Below, one piece after another: positions 1 through 11,209 of a DNA stretch of 64,000 nt (its first letter is position 1; each line of letters starts with the position of its first letter). The notes below the pieces were generated by a model. That model did not search any database and was not told the origin of the DNA. It saw only the letters and a program-made list of their open reading frames with translations. This DNA comes from Lichina pygmaea. Taxonomy: Eukaryota; Ascomycota; Lichinomycetes; Lichinales; Lichinaceae. The stretch covers positions 2,108,001 to 2,172,000 of the forward strand of contig OY730173.1 of NCBI GenBank assembly GCA_963422465.1, given 5' to 3'. A program made the position numbers and the translations under genes.

Positions 1-36
1 AAGGTGGTCCGTACGCCGGGCCCGAGAGACACTCAC

Positions 37-942
37 GTGGTAGACAGTCTGCTCGTCGAGGTATCGCTCCGGGATGGCCTTCTTGACGATCTTCTCCGTG
101 ATCTCCTCCCGGAGCTTCTCCGTCGTGATGTTCTCGTCGTGCTGCGCGCTGACGACCACGGTATGCACCCGTTTCGGGACGACGGCTCCACCGTCGTGCT
201 CGTACTCCACCGTAACCTGAGTCTTCGTATCCGGTCGCAGCCACGGGAGAGTGCCGTCCCGCCGTGCGGCGGCCATGGTGCTGTTCAGCCGGTGGGCAAG
301 AAGGATGGTCAACGGGAGGAGCTCGGGCGTCTCGTCGGTCGCGTAACCGAACATGATGCCCTGGTCGCCAGCTCCGAGCTTCTCGAGCGCCTCCTCGTAA
401 TGCAGACCCTGGGCGATATCTGGCGATTGCTGTTCGATGGCAACCAGCACGTTGCAGGTCTTGTGGTCGAATCCCTTGGCGGAGTCATCGTAGCCAATGT
501 CCTGGATGGCACCCCGCACGACCTTCTGAAAGTCGAGCCGGGCCTGGGTTGTGATTTCCCCAAATACCATGACCATGCCTTTTTGGGGGTGTGTTTAGCC
601 ATGCCCCATCGTACGGGGAAGACGTCTCGAGATGACCGGACAGATCGTACCCGTCTTTGTGGCGGTTTCGCAAGCGACCTGTTCGGTCTTCGTCAGCGAG
701 AGGGTTCATGTGTGACGGTCTGCTCCGGAGCTGACCTTCGACAGGGGATCCTCGGCAAGGCAAGCATCTAAGATGGCATCCGACACTTGGTCGCTATACA
801 GCATCAGCATCGATGCGCCCGAGATACGGACTACAGCTGTCAATGGCAGGACCTCTCACGCAATCTTATCTGGATGGCCCTCGCCGACGGATTCGGAGGT
901 GAAGAGAAAGGTGTCCTGGACACCGTTGGTGACGTTCGCCAT
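37..942 (-). CDS. SAM1: S-adenosylmethionine synthase (methionine adenosyltransferase), 5' part
   Basis: Makes S-adenosylmethionine from methionine and ATP in the cytosol, the methyl donor for most methylations. Four exons can be built on the minus strand: 942-860, 793-736, 678-651 and 578-37, with phases that agree. The start ATG at 942 opens MANVTNGVQDTFLFTSESVG, followed by GEGHPDKIADQVSDAILDAC. Exon 3 gives VACETATKTG and exon 4 gives MVMVFGEITT, then the family signature GAGDQGIMFGYATDE. The coding part shown is 237 codons, roughly the N-terminal 60 percent of a protein of about 390 residues. A GTGAGT donor ends the last visible exon, so the gene continues off the left edge. The upstream 389 bp are shared with the divergent GPN3 gene. 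The family call is very secure. Which paralog symbol applies is a convention (eth-1 in Neurospora, sasA in Aspergillus). Confidence 0.95.
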
Positions 943-1331
943 GGCTGGGATACTCGACCGGCTTCGGCTGCGCAGCGTCTCTTGCGATGATATATGCTCC
1001 AGCGGCGGGAGGTCAACGCTTGACTCTACGATCTGGAAGAAGTGAGGGACAGGAAAGGAAACACGACTAGAGGAGGAAGACGGAGAAGAGATTCAGGGAT
1101 TGCCTCCGCGGACGGTCCTGGCAAGATGGCATTGAATGTGGGCGACACCGAACAGAGGCTCGTATGCAGCTCGCACGCAATACGAGCGATTCTTTACGTA
1201 ATGACTGTCGTGCGGGATACGTTAAGGGTTGCTTATCGACAAGATCGACGGAAGTACTTTCGTACCGAAGCGGTGGGGAGGGACTTGGCCCGACCTCGAA
1301 TCGTCAAGCATCGAGGCAGCAGTCAGTTACG
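943..1331. promoter_or_regulatory. Divergent intergenic promoter region, SAM synthase / GPN3
   Basis: These 389 bp separate the start codons of two genes transcribed away from each other, so both promoters and 5' leaders must lie here. I see no coding potential and no clear TATA box. The assignment rests only on gene layout. Confidence 0.6.
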
Positions 1332-2307
1332 ATGAGCAAGTTTGGGGTTCTGGTGATGGGCCCGGCCGGGGCGGGCAAGGTCAGATTCTGAATCCTGGGG
1401 AATGCAGCAGCTTGTGACTTACGATCAAGCAATGCAGACAACCTTTTGCTCGGCGCTGATCGAGCACCTACGACACAACAAGCGCTCCTGTTATTACATC
1501 AACCTGGATCCAGCCGCCGAGGACTTTACGTACGAGCCCGATCTGGACATCAAGGACTTGATCAGCCTGGAGGACGTGATGGAGGAAGTCGGGCTGGGGC
1601 CGAACGGGGGCTTGATCTACTGCTTCGAGTTTCTGCTGGAGAATCTGGATTTCCTCAACGAAGCCCTGGACTCGGTCACGGAGGAGTATCTGATCATCAT
1701 TGACATGCCAGGCCAGATCGAGCTCTACACGCACGTCCCCGTTCTGCCGAACCTGGTCAAATACCTCACTCGGACCGGGTCGTTGCACGTCAATCTCTGC
1801 GCCACGTATCTGCTGGAGTCCTCCTTCGTGATCGATCGCGCAAAATTCTTCGCGGGCACGCTTTCGGCCATGTCGGCCATGCTCATGCTCGAGATACCAC
1901 ATATCAATATTCTGAGCAAGATGGATCTCGTCAAGGGTACAATGGCACGCAAGGAGCTGAAGCGCTACCTGGACCCTGACGCCAGTCTCTTGGACGACGA
2001 TGATCTGGCGGACGACGGCCGAGGCCGTGAACAGCGCGGACTGGAGAAAAGTGGCGCCAAATGCGATGCAGACCCAGCCACGCCGGGGAATCTGATGCGA
2101 GGAACGTCCTTCAAGCGGCTGAACCGAGCCGTCGCCCAGCTGATCGATGACTTTAGCATGGTTTCCTTCCTCAAGCTGGATGTGCAGGACGAGGAGAGCC
2201 TGGGCGCGATTCTGTCCTACGTCGATGACGCCATCCAGTACCACGAGGCGCAGGAACCGAGGGAGCCGCCGGATGACGCTGGAGAGTATGGAGCCTGGAA
2301 CGAGTGA
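1332..2307 (+). CDS. GPN3: GPN-loop GTPase 3
   Basis: Small GTPase needed with its GPN1/GPN2 paralogs for assembly and nuclear import of RNA polymerase II. Two exons, 1332-1379 and 1438-2307, encode 305 residues, close to the family size. Exon 1 supplies MSKFGVLVMGPAGAGK. The 58-nt intron (donor GTCAGA) falls exactly after the P-loop lysine, and exon 2 resumes with TTFCSALIEH. The diagnostic GPN insert is GPNGGLIYCFEFLL. The G3 motif is DMPGQIELYTHVPVLPN and the G4 motif is SKMDL. NLDPAAE, rather than the NLDPANE of GPN2, points to GPN3. The C-terminus holds an acidic, low-complexity insert (DASLLDDDDLADDGRG) before LSYVDDAIQYHE. The gene is divergent from SAM synthase and its 3' side faces a 2.1-kb non-coding stretch. 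Confidence 0.95.
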
Positions 2308-3732
2308 ACGTTTAGTGTATTCGCAATGAAAAAGAGCCAAGCCAGATATTCATAGAGAACAGGACGGACTATGGGACAAGACATTTCCGGCGAGGTCATT
2401 GGCCGACAAGCTTGTGATGCGGCGCGACCAGTGCGTGACTGTCACCGAAGAAGATCGTCAGGCTACCAGTCAGGCAGTTCTAGTCTGCCCGATATGGCCA
2501 AGCACGAAGGTCTGAGGTGATGCGATACGACGCCCGTGGAGACGGTCGCTCGTCGAAATCGAACAAAGACGGCCGACGCAACTGGGATAGTGCCTGCATC
2601 AGTCAGAGCTGCTCGGATAGACCATCGAGGTCATCAGACCGACCTCGATGTGCTGCGTCTTGGGCCCAGAGGTGCTCTCAGCACCGTCAAACATTGCCTC
2701 GAAGAGTCGGCCTTCGGGCCCGGCACACAGAAGATCTTCAGGTCCCTCACAGGAGGGCCTCTTCCCGGACGCTGCACCGAGAGCAGTACAGGTTGAATCG
2801 GGGTTGGGAGACGTACAGCCGCCCAACGAGCGGTTGGCCTGCGCATCCAACGGGTCGTCGCCCGTCAAACTGGCGGCACGGTTCGTCGAGCGATCGCAGC
2901 AGCAAGAACCAACCCGTCCGTCGACACGGCCACGTCTCTAGCGCTCGTGATACCCCCGCACCCAAAGAAAGCACGCAGAGGGGGGGGATCGAGAAGAGAG
3001 GCATACCGTGCCAGAATCTCAGACACGCGCCCTGAAGAGGTCCCGTCGCAGAGTATCTGACGGCTCCGAGTTAGGCTGTTGTACTTCTGCTCACGACTGC
3101 TGGGGACATGGTCGAACACGTTTCGGTCCGGTGAGGACGCCAATCGGCATTAATTCGAGGCCCTGCGAACTGGCCCCCTCTTGGTCTTGAACATCGTCCG
3201 TTCCCCACCACGACTCTGCCCTGCCCTGCCATGCCATGCCCTGTCCTGCCCGGCCCGTAAATACATGATCATCCCTACACTCTTCCCCATGCACTTTCTC
3301 CCGCGCACTTTGCCCACGCAGACTCGTCGTAATCACCGTAGTTCAGAAAGAGAACGGGGCGGGCGGGGCAAGGCAAGCTCGACGGCGTCGACCGTCCTCC
3401 GTTGACTGCCCTCCTCCGTTGACTGTATCCCGCTGGCTGTATCCCGCAGACTGCACCCTCGAATCAACCAGAAGAATTGCCTCCCGGGCGAAAATCTCTC
3501 CGCGAAACACGCAGCGATGCGTAAACCTCCTTTCTCTTCCCCCCGCCCTCCCTTCGCTCTTCCCTCTTTCCCCTTTCCTCTTCCTCCATTCTTCCACCAG
3601 TACGTATCACTTGGTCTCAGGCCTCGTCGAGTGGACGGAGTACGTACTGGGCCAAGATAAACAGTAAACAGTACCCGTACAGTACGACGGGCAGTGGAGA
3701 GGTTCCAGTGCTGAACTTGAGCCCCAGCTGGA

Positions 3733-3860
3733 CTCGACGGTGCTGAGCCTGGACTCGAGTCTGCTGAACCTGAGCCTGAGCCTGCTGAGCCTGAGCCTGC
3801 TGAGCCTGAGCCAGCTGGAATTGAGCGAGCTGAACTTGAGCCAGATAAATCTCGAGCCAG
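3733..3860. repeat. CTGAGCCTG-type minisatellite
   Basis: A run built from nearly identical 9-12 bp units around CTGAGCCTG, degenerating towards the right into CTGAACTTGAGC variants. It creates a spurious Leu/Ser-rich open frame on the plus strand and a Ser/Gly-rich one on the minus strand. Confidence 0.75.
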
Positions 3861-4027
3861 CTGAACCTGATCCCGAGCCAGCGGGTGATATGCCACTTGC
3901 AAAGACATCTCTCGACGTTTGTGTGGCGACGTCTGTGATTCCATTGTTATTTGTACGCCGGGATGGCGTGACAAGACTTGAGCATGTGACATCTCTCTCT
4001 GCGCATCGAGTTCATGAAACCTGGGTG

Positions 4028-4084
4028 GCCTGACCTGACCTGACCTGGCCTGACCTGGCCTGGCCTGGCCTGGGCTGACCTGGC
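4028..4084. repeat. CCTGA/CCTGG pentanucleotide minisatellite
   Basis: About eleven head-to-tail 5-bp units alternate between CCTGA and CCTGG, ending in TGGGCTGACCTGG. There is no coding role. Confidence 0.8.
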
Positions 4085-4429
4085 TATGGATTGTTGAGCT
4101 CGAGCTTTCGATTTCGTTGCTCCTTTCCTTCTTCTTTCTTGCAAGGGAAAACCAAGTCTCCCAGAGAGGGAAAGAAGCGGGGCGGAAAGGAAAGGAAAGG
4201 AAAGGAAAGGGGAGAATGGACGGTAACAGATACCTTGTTTCCAGTACGCTATATCAGTAAAGATATCCCGGATAGATAGCCCCTTCCACACGGCGGTTTT
4301 TCCCACGCAATGCTAGGCGCCCCCAGGCCAGTGACTTGACCAAGTCGTGAACGAAAGAGGAACAATATTAGGGCGGTGATAGAATCCAGAAATAAGAACG
4401 CGATGGGAAGAAGATCTAGGGATCGGACA

Positions 4430-5225
4430 TTATAATTCTCGTCTTCTGCCGGCGCTCCCGTCCCACCAGTTTTGTGCGCCGGCCGATTCGGCCGCCGGTA
4501 TCGAAGGTCCTGCCTGAAGCCACCGCGCGATCAGAGCCGTCACGTCCATGACAGAGCTTGCAAAGATCCGGCTCGCGTCGGCCAGGCCTTTGACGTGTCG
4601 GCTCGGGTCACTTGATGATGATGACGTCGACGACGACGACGAGGACGACATCCAAAGGACTAGCACGCCAATCACCGTTCCCCAAAAGAGCGTCTTCACG
4701 AGAAGGATGGTCCAGTACATGACGATGCGCCGAACGACGTTCACGATGCGGAAGGAGAAGTACAGCGTGAGCAGCACGATCAGGATGGCCTGGTAGTCGA
4801 GCAGGAACAGCTGCTGTAGTTTCTGCTGCTTCTGCGGCCCGTGCTGCCGATGTTGGGCGCCCCATCGTGTGGGGTCTGGTCTGCCAGCGGGGAACGGCCG
4901 TGGCCGCGGTCTCGCTGCTCCTGGTCCCGGTCCCGGTCCTGCTCGCCCCCTTATCGTCGCCCCTGCAGCGTTGCCCTCGGACGATGGAGGCTCGAGGACG
5001 GAGGAGGTGATGTTTGAAATCACAGACGTCAGGAACGGCTGGATCGCGGAGTAGTACTGCAATAGCGGCAGCAGGTTCGACGCGAAGGGCGGTAACATGA
5101 TGCCTAGATACTCTGCTCGAACGCCTGTGAGGACAAGCGGCGCCTAGAACGAAGCAAAACAGAGCGAAGAGGCGGCTCATGACCGGTCGAGACAAGGGCA
5201 GCTGCGTACCTTGGAGGGCGTCCAT
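4430..5225 (-). CDS. APQ12: Nuclear pore assembly / nuclear envelope protein, Apq12 family
   Basis: Apq12 is an integral nuclear-envelope/ER membrane protein that supports nuclear pore biogenesis, mRNA export and membrane lipid homeostasis in yeast. Two exons are inferred: 5225-5210 and 5124-4430, joined across an 85-nt intron with donor GTACGC and acceptor CACAG, giving 236 residues starting MDALQGVRAEYLGIMLPPF. A Gly/Pro/Arg-rich stretch (residues about 55-90) precedes FLLDYQAILIVLLTLYFSF and then VMYWTILLVKTLFWGTVIGV, two adjacent hydrophobic segments typical of the family. A run of serines follows. The first exon is only 16 nt and is inferred from frame continuity. Without it the protein could start at the Met at 5098. 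The C-terminus is not conserved in the family, so it adds no support. Confidence 0.75.
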
Positions 5226-6988
5226 GTCTGGGTTGTCGCGCGATGCAGCTGGCCGGCGCAGAGGGCGTAGAAGCCCGGAGAAATCGACAACGATATCCAG
5301 CCAAGGTAACGTCAAGACCAGGAGGCCAGGAGCTCTGGGGGATCGAGCTTAGTCGAGTCGAGCGCAGTGTGCCTACGCTCCACACTCCACACTCCGATCC
5401 ACGCTCCAAGCCGCGCAGCGCAAAAGCTTCCTGTGAAGCTACCGTGATATGACCCGAGCAAGATCCCGGGGGCCCCGTCTGAAACAGTCGCCAACAGAAC
5501 AATCGCCAACAAGACTGTGGCCAACAAGACAGCCGTCAACAGGGACAAGTCGTCCGCCGATCACGAGACCGGCAGGCAGAAACAGGGACGTTTGGCGTCG
5601 TTTGTTCGTGCGGGCGTTGGTACCGTATCGTTGCGGGCGCTGAAATCGTGCAAGCGTTAGTATCGTATCGTCGCAAGAGGTGATGTTGTTGATATCGTCG
5701 GTATTGTCGGCACTATACTTCCGTACGGTACTACTGTACCTCCGTAAACTTGATGCGTCAATCGCAACAGCCTTGGTACGGTCAATACCTCAAGTACACC
5801 CCAGTTATGCAAAATCTTCCCCACGTACCCCCCCCTTACAGTACGGACGTACCTTCGTACATGGGATACACCCCTCCGAGCGCCACCTGCGCCACACCAA
5901 GAAGGTTCAAGCCGTGTGTACGAGTATCTGGAATTTGCCCTGTTATCACATTACATTCTAAGTATCTAATGAGACTCAAGCAGTACGTACTCATGTATCT
6001 TCGTACCCTGTACGGGAGAGTGGGGAGGTACGTACCACACATTATGTAATGCCCCTCCGGTACGGAAGTACCTCTGTACAAAGATACATATTCTAGTACC
6101 ACCCCCTTGTACGGAGTACAGTGTCACGACACAAGTCTGCGTACACTGGTACGACCCATCACTGCTCTCTTCTTAAGTAATGCGACATACGTAATCAGAG
6201 TTACAGCGACAGCAGCAAGCGATGTATTGATCCTCCGGACTAACCCGAGGTAGGTTTTGCACGAAGGTGTACGCAGACTTGTGTCGTGCCACTGTACGTA
6301 TTACAGTACTAGGTGGCCAGAGCCCCCGAGACCGAGAGACTCGTACTCGGACGAGACAGGAACGGTGACCGATCGACAGGGTAGTGATATGTGACATACC
6401 AGCAACTTGCACTCATAGGTGTCGGAAGACGGAGAAGAAGAAGGAGAAGGGGGAGAGGGAGAAGAAGTGTGGGGTGCTTCATACACGGAAAGTGTGCTCC
6501 CTCGAACAGTGTTCCGTCCAACACAACAGCACAGAACCAAGAAGAGGGCCCACCGCTGCGACAGGAAGAATGGCAAGAGGACGAAGCAAGATGCTACGCA
6601 ACCGGTTCGAGAAGGGGGAGGACAACCCGCCGAACGTGATGTCGGTGATGCAGTCTGCGTTGGAAAGGAAAAAACTCCCAGGGTATAATTTTCGGACGAC
6701 GCGATTCATCAGTTGGTGCAGAGGAACCAAGAATGGAGGGAGAGAGGGAGAGAGGGGGGGAAGGAGCTGGACGGTAGTGGCTGTGTGGTTGTATGGAGAA
6801 AGGGTTTATCGACGACATCCGCAAACGAGCAAAGGAGCAAGTCCAAAAAGAGCACCCAGGGGAGCAGAGGACAGAATCAGGTCGTACGTGCTGAGTGACG
6901 AGAATTGCAACCAAGCTATCATGGACGAAGCGGGCTCGAAAGGGATGCCGAGAAAGGACGAGCGAGACGTGTCGAGCTACGGTCGTAG
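5226..6988. other. Intergenic region rich in GTAC-containing words
   Basis: Holds the APQ12 promoter on its left and the MAPKKK 3' flank on its right. From about 5690 to 6160 the words GTAC, CGTAC and TACGTAC recur every few tens of bases. An inverted-repeat pair at 6116-6297 is listed separately. No open frame resembles a known protein. A GA-rich stretch at 6425-6470 gives an artefactual Arg/Gly-rich frame. Confidence 0.6.
6116..6297. repeat. 182-bp palindromic element with 31-bp inverted ends
   Basis: Bases 6116-6146 and 6267-6297 are inverted copies that agree at 30 of 31 positions. Both contain ACGACACAAGTCTGCGTAC (on the plus strand in the left arm, on the minus strand in the right arm). 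The 120-bp spacer has no coding frame. Arms this similar suggest either a recent miniature inverted-repeat transposon or a hairpin under constraint. No clear target duplication was found, since GTAC-rich flanks obscure the ends. Confidence 0.65.
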
Positions 6989-9900
6989 TCAGGATTGAGG
7001 TTGGCTGAGCCAGGATTGACTGCGCTGGCCCGATGACGAGGCGGACATGGACGACGTCTCGCTTGGCGTGCCTGAGTCCAGCGACACCTGTTCCTTGATC
7101 AGTAGGATCCAGTCGTGCTGCAGCAGTTCGGCGGCGGTGCTGCGTCGTTTGGCGTCGCCGTCGAAGCAGCGCTTGAGGAAGTCGGAGCCGAGCTCGCTGA
7201 GCTGCTCTCGCGCCGGGAGCTGCGGCGCCTTGCCCTGCGCGATGTTGTACATGATGGCCCACTCGTTGTCGAGGTTCGACCACGGCCGTCGTCCGCTGCA
7301 CATCTCGAGGATGACGCATCCCAGCGACCAGACGTCGACCGCGCCAGACCGGCCGTCGTAGTCGCCCTTGATGCGTTCGGGCGACATGTACATCGGCGTG
7401 CCCGTCATGCTGGCGTCCTGACCGGGCCGTGCACCGACCTGTCCGCCGCGCATCGTTCGGCCATGGCGGGTGATGATCTTCGCCGCGCCGAAATCGACGT
7501 ACTTGATGACGCCTTGGTGGTCGAGAAGGATATCTGTCGCGGGCGTTATGCGACGCACTTCTTTGTGAGGAGCGGACGAAGGGGAGTGAAAGACGACGAG
7601 GGAGGTGAGAGACAAAAAAAAAAAAAAAAAGAGAACCGAAGGAAAAGACTCACTGTCGGGCTTAATGTCCCGATGGACGATCCCGCTCGAGTGAAGGTAG
7701 GCGAGCCCCTCGAGCATCTGCAGGGCGTAGACCATCGTCACCGTCTCGTCCTCGATTCGACCGTGCTCGAGCAGGTTCGCGACCGAGCCGCCCGAGCAGT
7801 ACTCCATGAAGATGTAGACCTTGTCGCGGTGCACCTCGATGCCGAAGTACGACACGATGTTGGGGTGGTCCAGCACCTCGAGCACCTCCATCTCGTCGCG
7901 GATCTGCTGCGCGATTGTCGGGATCTGCTGCGGGTCCTGCAGCCGGATCTCCTTGACGGCCATGAGCTGGCCCGAGTCGAGGTTGATGGCGGCGTAGACG
8001 GAGCCGAAGGTGCCGCCGCCGACGAACTGGCCCTGCTGCCACCGCAGCGTCACGTTCGTGGCCGAGGCCGACAGGTACGTGAGCGACCGGTCCGCCTCGT
8101 TCGAGTCCTCGAGCACGCGGCCCAGCGCCTGGCGCTCGGCGTCCTTCTGCTTGCGCGCCGCCTCGATCTCGGCGAGCTGGGCCATCCACTGCTCGCGCAC
8201 GCACCGGGCCGACTCCTCGTCGTCGCGCGTGCGCCCGGCCGGGCCCGTCTTGCGCAGCGGTCCGGCCGAGGCCTCGATGCGCTGCCGCTCCGCCTGGGCC
8301 GCCAGGCTCGAGCGCGCCCCCATGATGTCGAAGTGCGACACGAGCAGGGACATGCAGCCGCCGACCTTGGCCCGCAGCTGCGCGTACTCGCCGTCGCTGA
8401 GCGCCAGGATGTTCTGGCCGCGCGTCATGAGCATGGCGAACTCGAGCGCGACGACGGCCCAGCGGAAGGTCTTGCGGTCGGCCGCGACGCAGTCGTCGCA
8501 GATGAAGCTGACCCAGTCGAGCGCGAGCCGCGTCAGCTTGATGTTGTTCATCCAGCGCCGGTTCGAGTCGAGGAAGAGCAGCGAGCGCTGGCCGAACTCG
8601 GTCGCGAAGGCGAAGCAGGTCTGGATGAGCTCCTGGCAGTGCAGCCCCGCCGTCTGGCGCCGGATGATCTCGACGCTGTCCATGATCGTGTTCGAGAGCC
8701 GGTACGCCGTCTTCTTGATGCGCATGAGCTCGGCGTGCACGCGCGGCAGGTTGGCGCGCTGCTCGACGACGACGTCGAGCGACGTCCTGGTCGCCTGCGA
8801 GAACGTGGCCCGGGCCGCGACGAGCCGACCCAGCGAGCCATCGGCCACGAGCCGGACCCGGCCGCTGCCCTTGAGATCGAACGGCGGCGGTCGGGCGTCG
8901 ATCTCCATGGTCCGGCCGTCCCACGGCGGCGACGACGCGCCGGGCCGGATCAGCAGGACGTAGGGGTGCGACGGGTCCTCGTGCGCGTCCTCGGCGTGGT
9001 AACTCGTGCCGAGGATGGCCTGCACGTCGCGGGGCCGGTTGAGCAGCGACGGCGAGGCGATGACATCAATGCTGCTGGGCTCGACGGATGAGGAGGAGGT
9101 GTTGTTGGTGGTGGTGGTGGTGGTGGTGGTGGTGGTGATGCTGCTGCGCCCGTCCGCCGCGGCAGCGGCGGCGGCGCCGTTGTCGCCGTTGGCATCGTCC
9201 TGGGGCGCCGTCCGGACGAGGAAGTGACCAGACTCGATGAGGGCCTCGTACAGCGACCGCAGCCGGTGCTGGTGGTGCGGCTCGACGGCGTATTCGGTCG
9301 CGTTCTCGAAGCGCTGGCCGAGCAGACGCGAGAAGCGGAAGAGCTTCCGCTGCCGCACGCGCACCGAGTCGAGGATCTGCTTGAAGCGGCGGTCCATGTC
9401 GGCGGCCGACTCGTTCGGCTGGCGCTGCAGCTCCTTCTCAAAATGCATCGCCAGGCGGGAGAGGGCCTTGGAGGTCAAAGAGCTGAACTGCTCGGCCACC
9501 TCGACGTCGCCGCCGTCGAGGTGGCGGCCGACCTCGTTCGAGAACTCCCACTCCTGCTCGAGGATCTCGGCCTCCTTGAAGGTGTTCTTGTTGCCGCTCA
9601 GCTTCCAATTCAGCATCTGAAAGTAGAATTTGAGGGCGTCGACGACGACGCGATCGAAGTCGTCGTCGATGCAGGGCGGCAGCTCCCAGCCGGGCTCCGG
9701 CTGCGACAGCACCGTGTACTCGTGCTTGATCTGGACGGCGAGCCGCAGCAGGATGCGGAACTGCGAGATCAGCTCCTCGACCATCATCTGGCTCTGCAGC
9801 TGCGACGGGTCCTTCATGCGCCTGGCGTAGGACAGCCGGATGCGGATGACCTCCTCGATGAGGCGCGACGGGAAGTTGATCAGCGTCAGGAGCTCCTCGA

Positions 9901-10987
9901 TGTAGGGCGGCAGGTGTCGGGTCGCAAAGGCGTCGGCGTTCTCGATCAGCGTCACCTTGGCCTTGCGGATGACGTCGCCGACGCGGCGCAGCATGCTGCG
10001 TTCGCCCTGCAGCGATCGCAGGCCGTCCTCCTTGAGGATGCGATCGAGGAAGGAAGAGTCGTCGCCGACGAGGAGCGTCATCGGCGTCGGCGGCGGCGGC
10101 GGGGAGGACGACGACAGCGTAGAGGACGCTTCCGGCCGAGTCGTGGCGGCGACGGCGGCAGCGGCGGCGGCGGCGGCGGCGGTGGCGGTCTGACCGCGCT
10201 GGCCGGGGCGGCCAAAGTCGAGCTCGGGGTTGCCGACCCAGCGCTGCAGGATCTCGAGCTCGGTGTTGATGAGCTCGGTGGTGCTGTGCCAGGCGATGAC
10301 GGCCTCGCAGCTGGCGCGGTAGCCGTCCGAGGCCGCGCGCGGCCGGTCCGCCTCCAGCGCCAGCCGGGTCGGGTAGAGGCTCTCGCAGCGTTCGATCTTG
10401 GTCACGACGTCGCGTACCTGCTCCATCGACGGTTTCCCGGCCTCCTTCTCGCCCTTGATGGTGAAGCCGATGATGGACTCGATGAGCGGATCGAGGCCGG
10501 CCCGACCGTCCTCGACGACGCGACGCTGGGCGGCGAGGGTGCGGGCACAGAGCTTCGAGCGCACGCCCATCCACACCTCGGTCTTGAGCGCATTCTCGCC
10601 CTGCTGGCCCGACGTGCCCGTCAGGCGCTTCTTCTCCTGCTTGACCACGTCGCCGGTCAGCACAGAGGCCAGCATGGAATGCCACTCGAGCCGCTCGCGG
10701 TTGGCCGGGATCTTCAGCTCCTCGAGCGACGGCTGCAGCTCGTCGTTGCCGTCGTAAAGCGAGACGTCCTGGTCGGACGGGCCACTGTCAAAGAGGTTCT
10801 CGGAGGACGGCGACTCGTCTCCGGCCTCTGATTCGGTGCTGTAGGTGAGACTCGGCGTGTAGGTAGAACCGTCGGTGGCGAAGTAGTCCTGGGGCCCCTC
10901 TCTGATGCGCTGCACGTAGGCTCGCTCCTGGGCTCTGTACTGCGCATTCGGATCACGACGAAGCCTCGTGCTCGAGTTCGAGCGGCT

Positions 10988-11018
<31 letters not shown>

Positions 11019-11087
11019 TGCTGTTGCTGCTGCTGTTGTGGTTGTTGCTGCTGCTGTTGTGGTTGTTGCTGCTGCTGCTGCTGCTGC

Positions 11088-11127
<40 letters not shown>

Positions 11128-11171
11128 GCTGAGGCTGAGGCTGCTGTTGCTGCTGTTGCTGCTGTTGCTGA

Positions 11172-11209
<38 letters not shown>

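Larger units (their letters stand above)
2308..4429. other. Convergent intergenic region, no gene recognised
   Basis: Lies between the 3' ends of GPN3 (plus) and APQ12 (minus). Several open frames of 60-220 codons occur on both strands, but their translations are Arg/Ser/Pro-rich and match no family I know. I read them as chance frames in GC-rich DNA. Two minisatellites (listed separately) and a GGAAA run near 4184-4212 lie at its right end. Confidence 0.6.

Noticed and set aside
4-771. 255-codon plus-strand open frame at the left edge
   Set aside because: The opposite strand encodes S-adenosylmethionine synthase with clear motifs. The plus frame is its antisense shadow.
3740-4033. Leu/Ser-repeat protein frame
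   Set aside because: Entirely explained by the CTGAGCCTG minisatellite.
7115-10831. Two very long plus-strand frames (658 and 535 codons) opposite the MAPKKK
   Set aside because: Arg/Glu/Leu-rich translations without domains, caused by strong third-position GC in the kinase gene.
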